Source of the DNA: Bacillota bacterium
GTDB lineage: Bacteria > Bacillota > Clostridia > Christensenellales > SZUA-584
Direction of reading: 5' to 3'
DNA: 64,000 nt
Assembly: GCA_023408075.1 (NCBI GenBank)
Contig: JAEYKW010000050.1
Coordinates: 16,966-80,965, forward strand
Shown here: in pieces, positions 8,680 to 16,662 of the stretch
Numbering within the stretch: position 1 is the stretch's first letter
Layout: each line of letters starts with the position of its first letter
Position numbers and translations under genes: made by a program
The notes under the pieces: model-generated
What the model was told of the DNA's origin: nothing
The model's database searches: none
The model's input: only the letters and a program-made list of their open reading frames with translations

Positions 8680-9618
8680 TTATATCACCCAGTCGGGAAT
8701 AAACTCCTGTACAAATTCCTTCGGATTTTGCCCTTTGAAAACAAGCTCGGGATTTTTGACGCTGACCTTGGTGCCGACCGGCACCGATTTGGTGATAAAC
8801 GCGTTGCTGCCGATCACCACGCCTTTGCCGATCACTGTCTCACCGCCGAGTATGGATGCGCCCGAATAGACGGTAACCTCATCCTCAAGCGTCGGGTGGC
8901 GTTTGACGCCGCGCAGCGTCTGCCCGCCGCGCGTGGACAGCGCTCCGAGCGTGACACCCTGATAGAGCTTTACATATTCGCCGATCTGCGTCGTCTCGCC
9001 GATCACCACGCCGGTTCCGTGGTCGATGAAAAGATACTTGCCGATTGATGCGCCCGCATGGATGTCGATGCCCGTTTCGCTGTGCGCATATTCGGTCATG
9101 ATGCGCGGAATCAGCGGCACGCCGAGACGGTACAGCTCGTGCGCAAGCCGGTATACGCTGAGCGCGAAAACTCCCGGATATGAGAATATCACCTCATCCT
9201 TGTCGCATGCGGCCGGATCACCGTCGAACGCGGCCTGAACGTCCGTCTCGAGCACGTCGCGGATCTCGGGGATCTTGGTTAAAAACCGATGGCAAATGCA
9301 GTCCGCCTTCTCGTCTGCGTCTGCGATCTCCCTGCCGTTCTTCACCGCGTCCCGCCGCAATGCGAGCGCAATCTGCTCACGCAGCAGCCCATGCGCATCT
9401 ACGAGCAGCGCGCCGATATGAAATTCCATCGCCCCGTCCGAAAAGTGCTGCCTGCCGAAATATCCGGGAAACAGCAGCTCGCGCAGCAGCTTTATCGTTT
9501 CTATCACCGCATCGCGGCTCGGCAGATATCCGGTTTGCGTCTGTGATAAAGACGGATGCTGCCGGTAGCTTGCCACCACCGTATCGACAAGGCTCCCCAT
9601 ATGGTGTTTTACATTCAT
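8680..9618 (-). CDS. cysE: serine O-acetyltransferase
   Basis: About 312 residues of the longer EpsC/SAT type. An N-terminal helical domain of about 180 residues is followed by a left-handed beta-helix with hexapeptide repeats. The active-site region includes the MTEYAHSETGIDIH and FIDHGTGVVIGET motifs. The enzyme acetylates serine to O-acetylserine, the substrate of CysK encoded 6 kb away. The ATG at 9618 was chosen; a GTG at 9627 is in frame. A consensus sigma-A promoter lies about 60 bp upstream. No copy of the Rrf2-type dyad seen at cysK was found here. Confidence 0.95.
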   Translation of the reverse strand: MNVKHHMGSLVDTVVASYRQHPSLSQTQTGYLPSRDAVIETIKLLRELLFPGYFGRQHFSDGAMEFHIGALLVDAHGLLREQIALALRRDAVKNGREIADADEKADCICHRFLTKIPEIRDVLETDVQAAFDGDPAACDKDEVIFSYPGVFALSVYRLAHELYRLGVPLIPRIMTEYAHSETGIDIHAGASIGKYLFIDHGTGVVIGETTQIGEYVKLYQGVTLGALSTRGGQTLRGVKRHPTLEDEVTVYSGASILGGETVIGKGVVIGSNAFITKSVPVGTKVSVKNPELVFKGQNPKEFVQEFIPDWVI

Positions 9619-9679
9619 GCGTCCCACCCGTTTTCGTTTATTATTATAATTCCTATAGCATTTCTATTGTTTAATTCAG

Positions 9680-9709
9680 ATTATATTCACGCGCTGATGA
9701 TATTGTCAA
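9680..9709 (-). promoter_or_regulatory. sigma-A promoter of the serine acetyltransferase gene
   Basis: Minus strand TTGACA (9704-9709), 18-bp spacer, TATAAT (9680-9685), both perfect consensus hexamers. Confidence 0.75.
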
Positions 9710-10015
9710 CAGGAATGCAGTGCATATGGGATTAATCATTTCTTGCTTAAAAGCGGCCTTAGGCGGCGGCAGAAGCGAGAAGATTGGCTGGTCGCCCTCG
9801 GGAGCGAATTGACGGCCTTCAACGAATCGTATTCATGCCTTCTCCATCGCGGGCAAGCTGTCGCCGACAGGCGGTTGATGGGGTGTTGTCTGGCAGCTTT
9901 TGTTTGCCGCCTCATCCGGTGCTTGCATCCTTTCTCCCTAAAGCAATCATCATACATGAGACATGATGGATCGGCAGGCGGACTTTGTGTTCCGGCAAGG
10001 CCGGGTGTTTTCACA
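9710..10015. other. 300-bp block, open frames on both strands, no gene accepted
   Basis: It lies between the metQ terminator and the cysE promoter. Several frames stay open on both strands. On the minus strand a 31-codon frame (9833-9928) follows AGGGAGAAAGG, and its TGA overlaps the ATG of a 5-codon frame. No family is recognised. Confidence 0.3.
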
Positions 10016-10048
10016 CACAAAAAGACAGGCAGCGTGTATCTGCCTGTC
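10016..10048 (-). terminator. metQ terminator
   Basis: A perfect 9-bp stem GACAGGCAG/CTGCCTGTC followed on the minus strand by TTTTTGTG. It lies 33 nt past the metQ stop. Confidence 0.85.
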
Positions 10049-10080
10049 CTATCAATTGCAGTGGTTCGGTTTTGTAAGGT

Positions 10081-10977
10081 TTAGAATACGGGAACGACAG
10101 CGCCCTGATACGTTTCTTCGATGAATTTCTTTACTTCATCGCTCTTCAACGCTTTCGCCAGTGCCAGCAGCTCGGGTCTGGTTTCGTCGCCGGAGCGCAC
10201 CGCTACGATGTTCGCATAGGTCGTCGCAGACAGAGAATCTACGGCCTCCTGAGCCAGCCCATCGGTTGTGACATTAAGGCCCGCATCAATCGCATAGTTG
10301 CCGTTGATAACCGCGATGTCCACATCTGCCAGCGAACGGGGAATCTGGTCGGCAGCCAGCTCAACGATCTCAAGGTTCTTCGGATTTTCCACAATGTCAT
10401 TGATTGTCGCGTTGACACCGACACCTTCCTTCAGCGTGATCAGGCCGTTGGCTTCCAGCAGGAGCAGCGCACGCACTTCGTTGGAGCCGTCGTTGGGAAT
10501 CGCAACCTGGGCACCGTCGGCAAGAGCGTCGAGAGAAGCGGTCTTTCCGGGGTAGATGCCCAGCGGCTCGAAGTGAATCGAGACCAAGGACACAAGATTG
10601 GAACCGCTGTTCTCGTTGAAGCTGTCAAGGAACGGAACATGCTGGAAGTAGTTCGCGTCGAGCGAACCGTCGACAAGCGAAGGGTTGAGCTGGGTATAAT
10701 CCGCAAATTCAACGATTTCCAGATCATAGCCTTCCTCAGCCAGCAACGGCTTGACGACCTCGAGAATCTCGGCGTGCGGCGCAGCTGTTGCCCCGACGGT
10801 GATCTTCACGAGCTCTGCCGATTCGGACGGCGTTTCAGAGGCTTCTGCGCTGGCGGATTCCGACGGACTTTCCGATGCCTCGGAGCTCGGAGATACGGAT
10901 TCCGCAGCCGGTGCGCACGCCGCGAACACAGACAGCACCAGTGCCAATACGATAATAAGTGATAAAGACTTCTTCAT
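10081..10977 (-). CDS. metQ: methionine-type ABC transporter substrate-binding lipoprotein (MetQ/NlpA)
   Basis: 298 residues with a lipobox (VFAACAP, Cys near residue 20), a low-complexity Ser/Glu linker to about residue 53, and an NlpA domain. The conserved region ANYFQHVPFLD is the ligand-pocket signature. It binds methionine or a related compound outside the membrane for import through MetN-MetI. The start ATG 10977 has AAAGGAGG upstream. It is the last gene of the metY-pdxY-metN-metI-metQ row and is followed by a strong terminator. Confidence 0.93.
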   Translation of the reverse strand: MKKSLSLIIVLALVLSVFAACAPAAESVSPSSEASESPSESASAEASETPSESAELVKITVGATAAPHAEILEVVKPLLAEEGYDLEIVEFADYTQLNPSLVDGSLDANYFQHVPFLDSFNENSGSNLVSLVSIHFEPLGIYPGKTASLDALADGAQVAIPNDGSNEVRALLLLEANGLITLKEGVGVNATINDIVENPKNLEIVELAADQIPRSLADVDIAVINGNYAIDAGLNVTTDGLAQEAVDSLSATTYANIVAVRSGDETRPELLALAKALKSDEVKKFIEETYQGAVVPVF

Positions 10978-11011
10978 TGAAATTTCCTCCTTTATATTTT
11001 GAAAATTATGA

Positions 11012-11671
11012 TTATTTTCTTCTGTCGCTCACACGGGCGATTTTCATCCCAATGCCCTGCAATACCTGAACCACGACTATCAATAAAATAACTGTGACAA
11101 ACATAATATCCGTTTGATATCGCTGCAGCCCATAACGAATCGCGATATCTCCGAGGCCGCCGCCGCCCACGATCCCCGCCATAGCGGAATATCCGAGCAC
11201 GGTTGTCACCGTGATAGCCGCGCCGACGATCAGCGACGGAAGAGCCTCCGGCAGCATGACCTTGCGGATAATCTGCATGGTCGATGCGCCCATAGACTGG
11301 GCGGCTTCAACCACGCCCCTGTCCACCTCTTTAAGCGAGGATTCCACCATGCGCGCAATGAACGGCGCTGCGCCGATGACGAGCGGCACAACTGTCGCCG
11401 CCGAGCCGATTGTGGTGCCCGTGATAAAGCGCGTAACAGGCATCACGGCAATCAGAAGTATCAGAAACGGCACCGACCGCAGCACATTGACGACCACCTC
11501 GAGCACTCTGTAAAAAGCAGCCGCCGGACGTATGCCGTTTTTGCTCGTCACCACGAGTGCGATTCCGGCGGGCAGGCCCAGCCCATACGCAATCACTGTG
11601 GAGGCCAGCGTCATGTACAGCGTTTCCAGCAAACCTTTGCCGAGCATTTTTAACACCGCTTCCTCAAACAT
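11012..11671 (-). CDS. metI: methionine ABC transporter permease
   Basis: 219 residues with five predicted membrane segments. The cytoplasmic EAA loop, AAQSMGASTMQIIRKVMLPE, contacts the ATPase. It forms the transmembrane channel of the MetNIQ importer. Its start overlaps the metN stop by 8 nt. Confidence 0.93.
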   Translation of the reverse strand: MFEEAVLKMLGKGLLETLYMTLASTVIAYGLGLPAGIALVVTSKNGIRPAAAFYRVLEVVVNVLRSVPFLILLIAVMPVTRFITGTTIGSAATVVPLVIGAAPFIARMVESSLKEVDRGVVEAAQSMGASTMQIIRKVMLPEALPSLIVGAAITVTTVLGYSAMAGIVGGGGLGDIAIRYGLQRYQTDIMFVTVILLIVVVQVLQGIGMKIARVSDRRK

Positions 11672-12674
11672 CTTCCTCCACCTCCTCCACTGTGAGCCCT
11701 TTAGCGCGCAAATACCTGATCATTCTGTCCGCCACCTGGCTATTCTCAGGCAATTGCAGCACAATCTGCCCGAAGGCTTTTCCGTCAATATTGCGCGTAT
11801 CCGCAAACAGTATGTTGACCGGCTGGTTAAACTCAAGAATCATACCCGCCACAACCGGCTCGAAAGACGAGCTGCCGTTGAATACGATGCGGCAACATCG
11901 GCAGCCAGCCATGGGCTCCAGGCTGTGGTCGTCGGTGTAAACAAGCCGTCTGGCCGCTGCGGATTTCGGCTGTGAAAATATCTCCTGAACCGGGCCCGAT
12001 TCCACAATGCGGCTGTCGTCTATAATCGCAACGCGATGGCATATGTGCTCGATCACGCTCATCTCATGCGTGATCACCACAATCGTAATGCCAAGGCGCT
12101 TGTTGATATCCTTTAAAAGCTCGAGTATGCCCCGCGTGGTGGCGGGGTCAAGAGCGCTGGTCGCCTCGTCGCAGAGCAGCACCTTTGGGTGGGTCGCAAG
12201 CGCCCGCGCGATTGCAACACGCTGCCGCTGGCCGCCTGAAAGCTGTGCGGGATAGGCCCCGGCTTTTTCCGACAGCCCCACAAGGCTCAGCATTTCCCTG
12301 GCCCGCTGCTGCGCTTCCTTTTTATGCAGGCCGGATATTTCGAGAGGAAAGCACACATTGCCAAGAGCGCTGCGCTGCATCAGCAGATTGAAATGCTGAA
12401 ATATCATGCCGATGGATTGGCGCGCGTGATTCAAATCTTTCGGTGTCATCGCCGAAAGCTCATTTCCGTTAAAACAGACGCTGCCTGCCGTCGGTTTTTC
12501 CAGCAGGTTGATGCACCGCACCAGCGTGCTTTTTCCCGCGCCGCTCATGCCGATGATACCGAAAATTTCGCCTTCCTCAATGTCGATATTGATGTTATTG
12601 AGCGCCTGCACCTCGCCCGCAGCGCTCTGAAAGCTCTTGCTTAAATTGTCCAGTCGAATAATGGGGTTACTCAT
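11664..12674 (-). CDS. metN: methionine ABC transporter ATP-binding protein
   Basis: 336 residues. Walker A is GMSGAGKST, the signature is LSGGQRQRVAIA, Walker B is LLCDEATSALDP, and the H-loop is ITHEM. A C-terminal NIL regulatory domain (about residues 255-336) in known MetN proteins senses methionine and inhibits uptake. The gene overlaps both neighbours by 8 nt (pdxY upstream, metI downstream). Confidence 0.95.
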   Translation of the reverse strand: MSNPIIRLDNLSKSFQSAAGEVQALNNINIDIEEGEIFGIIGMSGAGKSTLVRCINLLEKPTAGSVCFNGNELSAMTPKDLNHARQSIGMIFQHFNLLMQRSALGNVCFPLEISGLHKKEAQQRAREMLSLVGLSEKAGAYPAQLSGGQRQRVAIARALATHPKVLLCDEATSALDPATTRGILELLKDINKRLGITIVVITHEMSVIEHICHRVAIIDDSRIVESGPVQEIFSQPKSAAARRLVYTDDHSLEPMAGCRCCRIVFNGSSSFEPVVAGMILEFNQPVNILFADTRNIDGKAFGQIVLQLPENSQVADRMIRYLRAKGLTVEEVEEDV

Positions 12675-13536
12675 TCCGCTCTCCGGTTTTTTTATTCAGC
12701 TGTTGGGCCAAATCCAAAAGCCCCTGTTCAAAATTCACGCCAAAACGGATATCCGTTTTGGCCTCCTTCGTCCGCTTGATGCTGCCGACGGTAAAATCAA
12801 CGGCTGTTTTTACGGCTTCTGAAATATCTTCGCCGCTGAGCAGCGCTGCGAGCAGCACGCTTGCAAACACGTCGCCCGTCCCGTGGTAATACCCCGGAAT
12901 CCTGTCGGCGAAAGCATAGGATACACGGTTTGTACGCCGGTCATACGCCGCGGCACCCAGCCGGGTGTCATCAAAGGCCACACCGGTCAGCACCACCTGC
13001 GCGGGGCCGAGATCAGACAGGGCCGACAGCAGATTTTCAATATATTCTTTTTCATACGGGCCTTCACGGTACGGCTCCCCGAGCAGCAGTGCCGCTTCGG
13101 TCAGATTCGGGACGATGATATCGGCCTTGGCGCAGAGCCTGCGCATCCCCTGCGGAAAGTCCTCGGGGAATATCGCATAGAGCTTGCCGTTATCGGCCAT
13201 CACCGGATCGACGAGTATCAGATTGTCGGCCGTGCCAAACCGGCCGAAGAAATCCGATACGATATCGATCTGCCTGAACGAACCGAGAAAGCCCGTATAC
13301 ACGGCATCAAACGAGAGCTGCAGAGACTGCCAGTGCGACGCGACCGGCGCGATATCGTCGGTCAGATCGCGGAATGTATAGCCGTCAAATCCGCCCGTGT
13401 GCGTGGACAGGACGGCGGTCGGCACAACGCTCACTTCGATACCGGCTGCCGATATGACCGGCAGCGCCACAGTCAGTGAGCACCTGCCAAAGCAGGATAT
13501 GTCATGGATAGCGGCAACTCTTTTTTGAACATTCAT
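12667..13536 (-). CDS. pdxY: pyridoxal/pyridoxamine kinase (PdxY-like)
   Basis: 289 residues of the ribokinase-like PdxK/PdxY family. The N-terminal HDISCFGRCSLTVALP and STHTGGF motifs form the substrate region, and GTGDVFASVLLAALL near residue 225 is the anion hole with the catalytic aspartate. It phosphorylates vitamin B6 vamers to the 5'-phosphate. It sits inside the metY-metNIQ row, overlapping metN by 8 nt, so it may keep PLP available for the four PLP enzymes encoded in this cluster. Confidence 0.9.
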   Translation of the reverse strand: MNVQKRVAAIHDISCFGRCSLTVALPVISAAGIEVSVVPTAVLSTHTGGFDGYTFRDLTDDIAPVASHWQSLQLSFDAVYTGFLGSFRQIDIVSDFFGRFGTADNLILVDPVMADNGKLYAIFPEDFPQGMRRLCAKADIIVPNLTEAALLLGEPYREGPYEKEYIENLLSALSDLGPAQVVLTGVAFDDTRLGAAAYDRRTNRVSYAFADRIPGYYHGTGDVFASVLLAALLSGEDISEAVKTAVDFTVGSIKRTKEAKTDIRFGVNFEQGLLDLAQQLNKKTGERNE

Positions 13537-13604
13537 GATGCGGGCTCTCTTTCTTTTCGTTCATTATTTGAGGTCCTGTTTGCTGTGGCAATCTGTTGCC
13601 GGGC

Positions 13605-14891
13605 TTATTTGTTAAACGCCTGCTCCAGGTCGTCAATGATGTCGTCGATATGCTCGGTGCCGATAGACAGACGGACTGTGTTGGGCTTGATGCCCTGCTC
13701 AAGCAGTTCGTCCGCGCTGAGCTGCGAATGCGTCGTGCTCGCCGGATGAATCACGAGCGACTTCACATCGGCGACATTGGCCAGCAGTGAGAACAGCTCT
13801 AAGTCTTCGGTGAACTTGCGCGCTTCGTCCGCGCTGCCCTTTAATTCGAATGTGAAGATAGATCCGGCGCCGTTCGGGAAATACTTGTCGTACAGCGCTT
13901 TGTACGGGCTGCTTGTTAAGGACGGATGGTTGACCTTTTCCACCTTCGGATGCTTGCTTAAGTACTCGACGACCTTAAGCGTATTCTCCACATGGCGCTC
14001 CACGCGAAGCGACAGTGTTTCAAGGCCCTGCAGGAACAGGAACGAATTGAACGGGCTTAAAGCCGAGCCGGTATCGCGCAGCAGTGTCACGCGCGCTTTA
14101 ATGATGTAAGCGAGCGGACCGACGGCCTCCGTGAAGCGAACGCCGTGATAACTCGGATCGGGTTCGGTCAGATACGGGAAACGCCCCGATGCCGCCCAGT
14201 CGAACTTGCCGCTGTCCACAATCACGCCGCCGATGGAGGTGCCGTGGCCGCCGATAAACTTGGTTGCCGAATGCACCACGATGTCCGCGCCGTACTCAAA
14301 CGGACGCAGCAGATACGGCGTGGTGAACGTGTTGTCGATAATAAGCGGAACGCCGTGCTTGTGCGCAATAGCCGCCACCTTCTCAATGTCGATGATGCTC
14401 GAATTCGGGTTGCCAAGGCTCTCGATGAACACCGCCTTGGTATTCGGGCGAATCGCCGCTTCGAAGCTGCCTTCCTTATCAGGATCGACAAACGTCACGT
14501 CGATACCGAAATCCTTGAATGTATGGGCGAAAAGATTGTAGGTGCCGCCGTAAAGCGTGTTCGCCGATACGATGTGGTCTCCGGAATGGGCAATGTTCTG
14601 CACCGCATACGTCACGGCTGCCGAGCCGCTCGAAAGTGCGAGCGCAGCGACGCCGCCTTCGAGCGCCGCGATACGCTTCTCAAATACATCCGAGGTCGGG
14701 TTCATGATGCGCGTGTAAATGTTGCCGGGTTCCGTCAGGCCAAACCGCGAAGCCGCCGATGCCGAGCTCGGGAACACATACGAGGTTGTCTGATAAATCG
14801 GAACGGCACGGGCGTCCGTAGCCGGATCGGGCGACTCCTGCCCGACATGCAGCTGAAGGGTTTCAAACTTGTAATTTTTATCGGTTGCCAT
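13605..14891 (-). CDS. metY: O-acetylhomoserine sulfhydrylase (MetY)
   Basis: 428 residues of the Cys/Met-metabolism PLP family. The PLP lysine is in VHSATKFIGGHGTS, and NIYTRIMNPTSDVFE together with the length matches MetY rather than MetB/MetC. It condenses O-acetylhomoserine with sulfide to homocysteine. The start ATG 14891 follows AAAGGAG. It is the first gene of the row running to metQ. A 19-bp dyad upstream (14919-14937) matches the ones at cysK and rrf2. Confidence 0.95.
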   Translation of the reverse strand: MATDKNYKFETLQLHVGQESPDPATDARAVPIYQTTSYVFPSSASAASRFGLTEPGNIYTRIMNPTSDVFEKRIAALEGGVAALALSSGSAAVTYAVQNIAHSGDHIVSANTLYGGTYNLFAHTFKDFGIDVTFVDPDKEGSFEAAIRPNTKAVFIESLGNPNSSIIDIEKVAAIAHKHGVPLIIDNTFTTPYLLRPFEYGADIVVHSATKFIGGHGTSIGGVIVDSGKFDWAASGRFPYLTEPDPSYHGVRFTEAVGPLAYIIKARVTLLRDTGSALSPFNSFLFLQGLETLSLRVERHVENTLKVVEYLSKHPKVEKVNHPSLTSSPYKALYDKYFPNGAGSIFTFELKGSADEARKFTEDLELFSLLANVADVKSLVIHPASTTHSQLSADELLEQGIKPNTVRLSIGTEHIDDIIDDLEQAFNK

Positions 14892-14918
14892 GTTATTTGC
14901 TCCTTTAATTACTCTATT

Positions 14919-14937
14919 TCATATAGATTTTATATGA
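14919..14937. promoter_or_regulatory. Rrf2-type operator at metY
   Basis: The 19-bp dyad TCATAT-AGATTTT-ATATGA has perfect 6-bp arms and lies 28 nt before the metY ATG. It is shared with cysK (16040-16058) and, with one mismatch per arm, with the rrf2 gene (16173-16191). Confidence 0.65.
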
Positions 14938-14946
14938 TATTCGGTT

Positions 14947-14975
14947 CTTATAAACCCTCTTCACAGGTCTGCGAA
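14947..14975 (-). promoter_or_regulatory. possible metY promoter
   Basis: Minus strand TTCGCA (14970-14975), 17-bp spacer, TATAAG (14947-14952). It lies just upstream of the operator and overlaps the hairpin at 14955-14980. Confidence 0.35.
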
Positions 14976-14980
14976 GAGGG
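14955..14980 (-). terminator. hairpin between cysK and metY (second)
   Basis: CCCTCTTCGCAG pairs with CTGTGAAGAGGG in minus-strand RNA, including a G-U pair that supports this strand. It is followed by TTTATAAG. It is an attenuator or weak terminator candidate. Confidence 0.4.
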
Positions 14981-15010
14981 CCAATATTTTTGTCCGTTTT
15001 GTGTGTGTTT

Positions 15011-15046
15011 GAACAAAGGCAGGCGAATTTTTGCCCGCCTTCGTTC
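15011..15046 (-). terminator. hairpin after cysK (first)
   Basis: GAACgAAGGCgGGC pairs with GCCtGCCTTtGTTC in minus-strand RNA; the only irregularities are G-U pairs. No U-run follows, so read-through to metY is plausible. Confidence 0.45.
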
Positions 15047-15069
15047 AATAAAGGACTTCAGTGATGGGA

Positions 15070-16002
15070 TTACTCTGAAAAAAGCGCTGTGGACAGGTAG
15101 CGTTCACCGGTATCCGGCAGTATTACAACGATTGTCTTCCCTTCGTTCTCAGGACGCTGTGCGAGCTGTGTGGCCGCCCATGCCGCCGCGCCGGAGGATA
15201 TGCCCACGAGCAAACCTTCAGTTTTGGCAATCTCTTTGCCGACCGCGAATGCGTCTTCGTTTTTCACCGTGATGATTTCGTCGTAAATGCCCGTGTTGAG
15301 CACTTCCGGTACGAAGCCGGGGCCGATGCCCTGAATTTTGTGGGGGCCGGGCCTGCCTTCGGAAAGCACCGGAGAATCAGCAGGCTCCACCACGACAATC
15401 TTGATGTTCGGGTTCTTGGATTTTAAGTATTCGCCAGCGCCCGTCACCGTGCCGCCTGTGCCTGCGCCCGATACGAAGATATCCACTTTGCCGTCGGTAT
15501 CTTCCCAGATCTCGGGGCCGGTGGTCGCTTTGTGAACCGCCGGGTTTGCCGGGTTTGTAAACTGGCTCGGGATAAACGAATTCGGGATCTCCTGCGCAAG
15601 TTCATCCGCTTTGGCAATCGCGCCCTTCATCCCCTTCGCGCCTTCAGTCAGCACCAATTCTGCGCCATACGCTTTCAATAGATTCCGGCGCTCAACGCTG
15701 AATGTTTCGGGCATGGTCAGAATGATACGATATCCCCGTGCCGCAGCAACCGATGCAAGCCCAATGCCTGTGTTGCCGCTGGTCGGCTCAATGATCACGC
15801 TGTCCGGTTTGAGAACACCGCGCTTTTCCGCATCTTCAATCATCGCCTTGGCAATCCGGTCTTTCACGCTGCCTGCCGGATTGTAATACTCCAGCTTGCC
15901 GATGATCGTCGCTTTGAGATTGTGCTTCTTTTCATAATTAGACAGCTCAAGCAGCGGCGTCTTCCCAATCAGATCCGTTAAGCTTTTATACACCTTTGAC
16001 AT
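15070..16002 (-). CDS. cysK: cysteine synthase A (O-acetylserine sulfhydrylase)
   Basis: 310 residues of fold-type II PLP enzyme. The PLP lysine is in NPAGSVKDRIA near residue 42, the substrate loop is PTSGNTGIG, and GTGGTVTGAG binds the phosphate. It makes cysteine from O-acetylserine and sulfide. The ATG at 16002 sits 8 nt after GGAGG, better than in-frame ATGs at 16029 or 16008. It is transcribed divergently from the rrf2 gene, with promoter and operator between. Confidence 0.95.
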   Translation of the reverse strand: MSKVYKSLTDLIGKTPLLELSNYEKKHNLKATIIGKLEYYNPAGSVKDRIAKAMIEDAEKRGVLKPDSVIIEPTSGNTGIGLASVAAARGYRIILTMPETFSVERRNLLKAYGAELVLTEGAKGMKGAIAKADELAQEIPNSFIPSQFTNPANPAVHKATTGPEIWEDTDGKVDIFVSGAGTGGTVTGAGEYLKSKNPNIKIVVVEPADSPVLSEGRPGPHKIQGIGPGFVPEVLNTGIYDEIITVKNEDAFAVGKEIAKTEGLLVGISSGAAAWAATQLAQRPENEGKTIVVILPDTGERYLSTALFSE

Positions 16003-16039
16003 TTTCATTACCTCCATCGTTATATTCATTTTTATTAAT

Positions 16040-16091
16040 TCATATATGTTTAATATGATATTATCTTATTCCCGTATTTATTATTTGTCAA
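16040..16091 (-). promoter_or_regulatory. cysK promoter with Rrf2-type operator
   Basis: Minus strand TTGACA (16086-16091), 17 bp, TAAGAT (16063-16068). Four nt downstream begins the dyad TCATAT-N7-ATATGA (16040-16058), which would cover the transcription start and suit repression. Confidence 0.75.
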
Positions 16092-16139
16092 TAGATTATT
16101 TAAAATAATTTATATTTTTTATATCAGTTTGGTATGCTA

Positions 16140-16191
16140 TTGACAAGGCCTTTACTATCGCATATGATAAAAGCATATATAATTAGTATGA
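16140..16191 (+). promoter_or_regulatory. rrf2 promoter with operator (autoregulation)
   Basis: TTGACA (16140-16145), 17 bp, TATGAT (16163-16168). Exactly 4 nt downstream is GCATAT-ATAATTA-GTATGA (16173-16191), one mismatch per arm from the cysK and metY dyads. The geometry is identical to the cysK promoter. Confidence 0.7.
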
Positions 16192-16205
16192 AATGAGGTG
16201 CGCTC

Positions 16206-16652
16206 ATGAGAATATCCGCTAAAGGACGCTATGCGCTGGCTGCCACCATCAGCATGGCTCAAGATTATAACAAAGGCGAATGCATCACAGTCATCAGTAT
16301 ATCCGAAAAACTCGGTATTTCAAAAATATATCTTGAACAGGTTTTCTCACTGCTGAAGCGCGGTGACATCGTGACCTCACTCAAAGGCGCGCAAGGCGGC
16401 TATATGCTCACGCGAATGCCGGGCAAGATCAGTGCCTATCAGGTGCTCGCCGCCGTGGAGAGCTCGCTGATAGAAAGCGCGGAAGAAACCGTGGTGCAAA
16501 AAGCACCGCAGATTGACGCCGCCATGCAGTCCCTCGTATTCGGCTCTTTGGACGGTGCCGTCAAAGCGGCGCTCGAAAAAATCATGCTTGATGATCTTGT
16601 GCATGAAGCCGAAAAGCACAATGCCGAAAACGGCCTGATGTTCTTCATATAA
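16206..16652 (+). CDS. Rrf2-family transcriptional regulator (CymR-like)
   Basis: 148 residues with an N-terminal winged HTH (SISEKLGISKIYLEQVFSLL) and the Rrf2 GAQGGYML wing. Only one cysteine (C26) is present, so the three-Cys iron-sulfur site of IscR is missing. It therefore resembles CymR, the cysteine-metabolism repressor, which senses cysteine status through CysK in Bacillus. It lies divergent from cysK and directly upstream of two transsulfuration genes. A shared 19-bp dyad at three promoters is the likely operator, including its own. Confidence 0.88.
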   Translation: MRISAKGRYALAATISMAQDYNKGECITVISISEKLGISKIYLEQVFSLLKRGDIVTSLKGAQGGYMLTRMPGKISAYQVLAAVESSLIESAEETVVQKAPQIDAAMQSLVFGSLDGAVKAALEKIMLDDLVHEAEKHNAENGLMFFI

Positions 16653-16662
16653 GGAGACAGAT

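Noticed and set aside
9833..9928. 31-codon peptide gene
   Set aside because: It has a ribosome-like site, but no family, no hydrophobic segment and no supporting context, so it is noted only within the unassigned block.
14892..15069. SAM riboswitch upstream of metY
   Set aside because: I looked for the usual S-box core and saw only two simple hairpins and the Rrf2-type dyad.
14145..15272. 375-codon plus-strand frame across metY and cysK
   Set aside because: Antisense to two well-defined enzymes and runs through their intergenic hairpins and operator.
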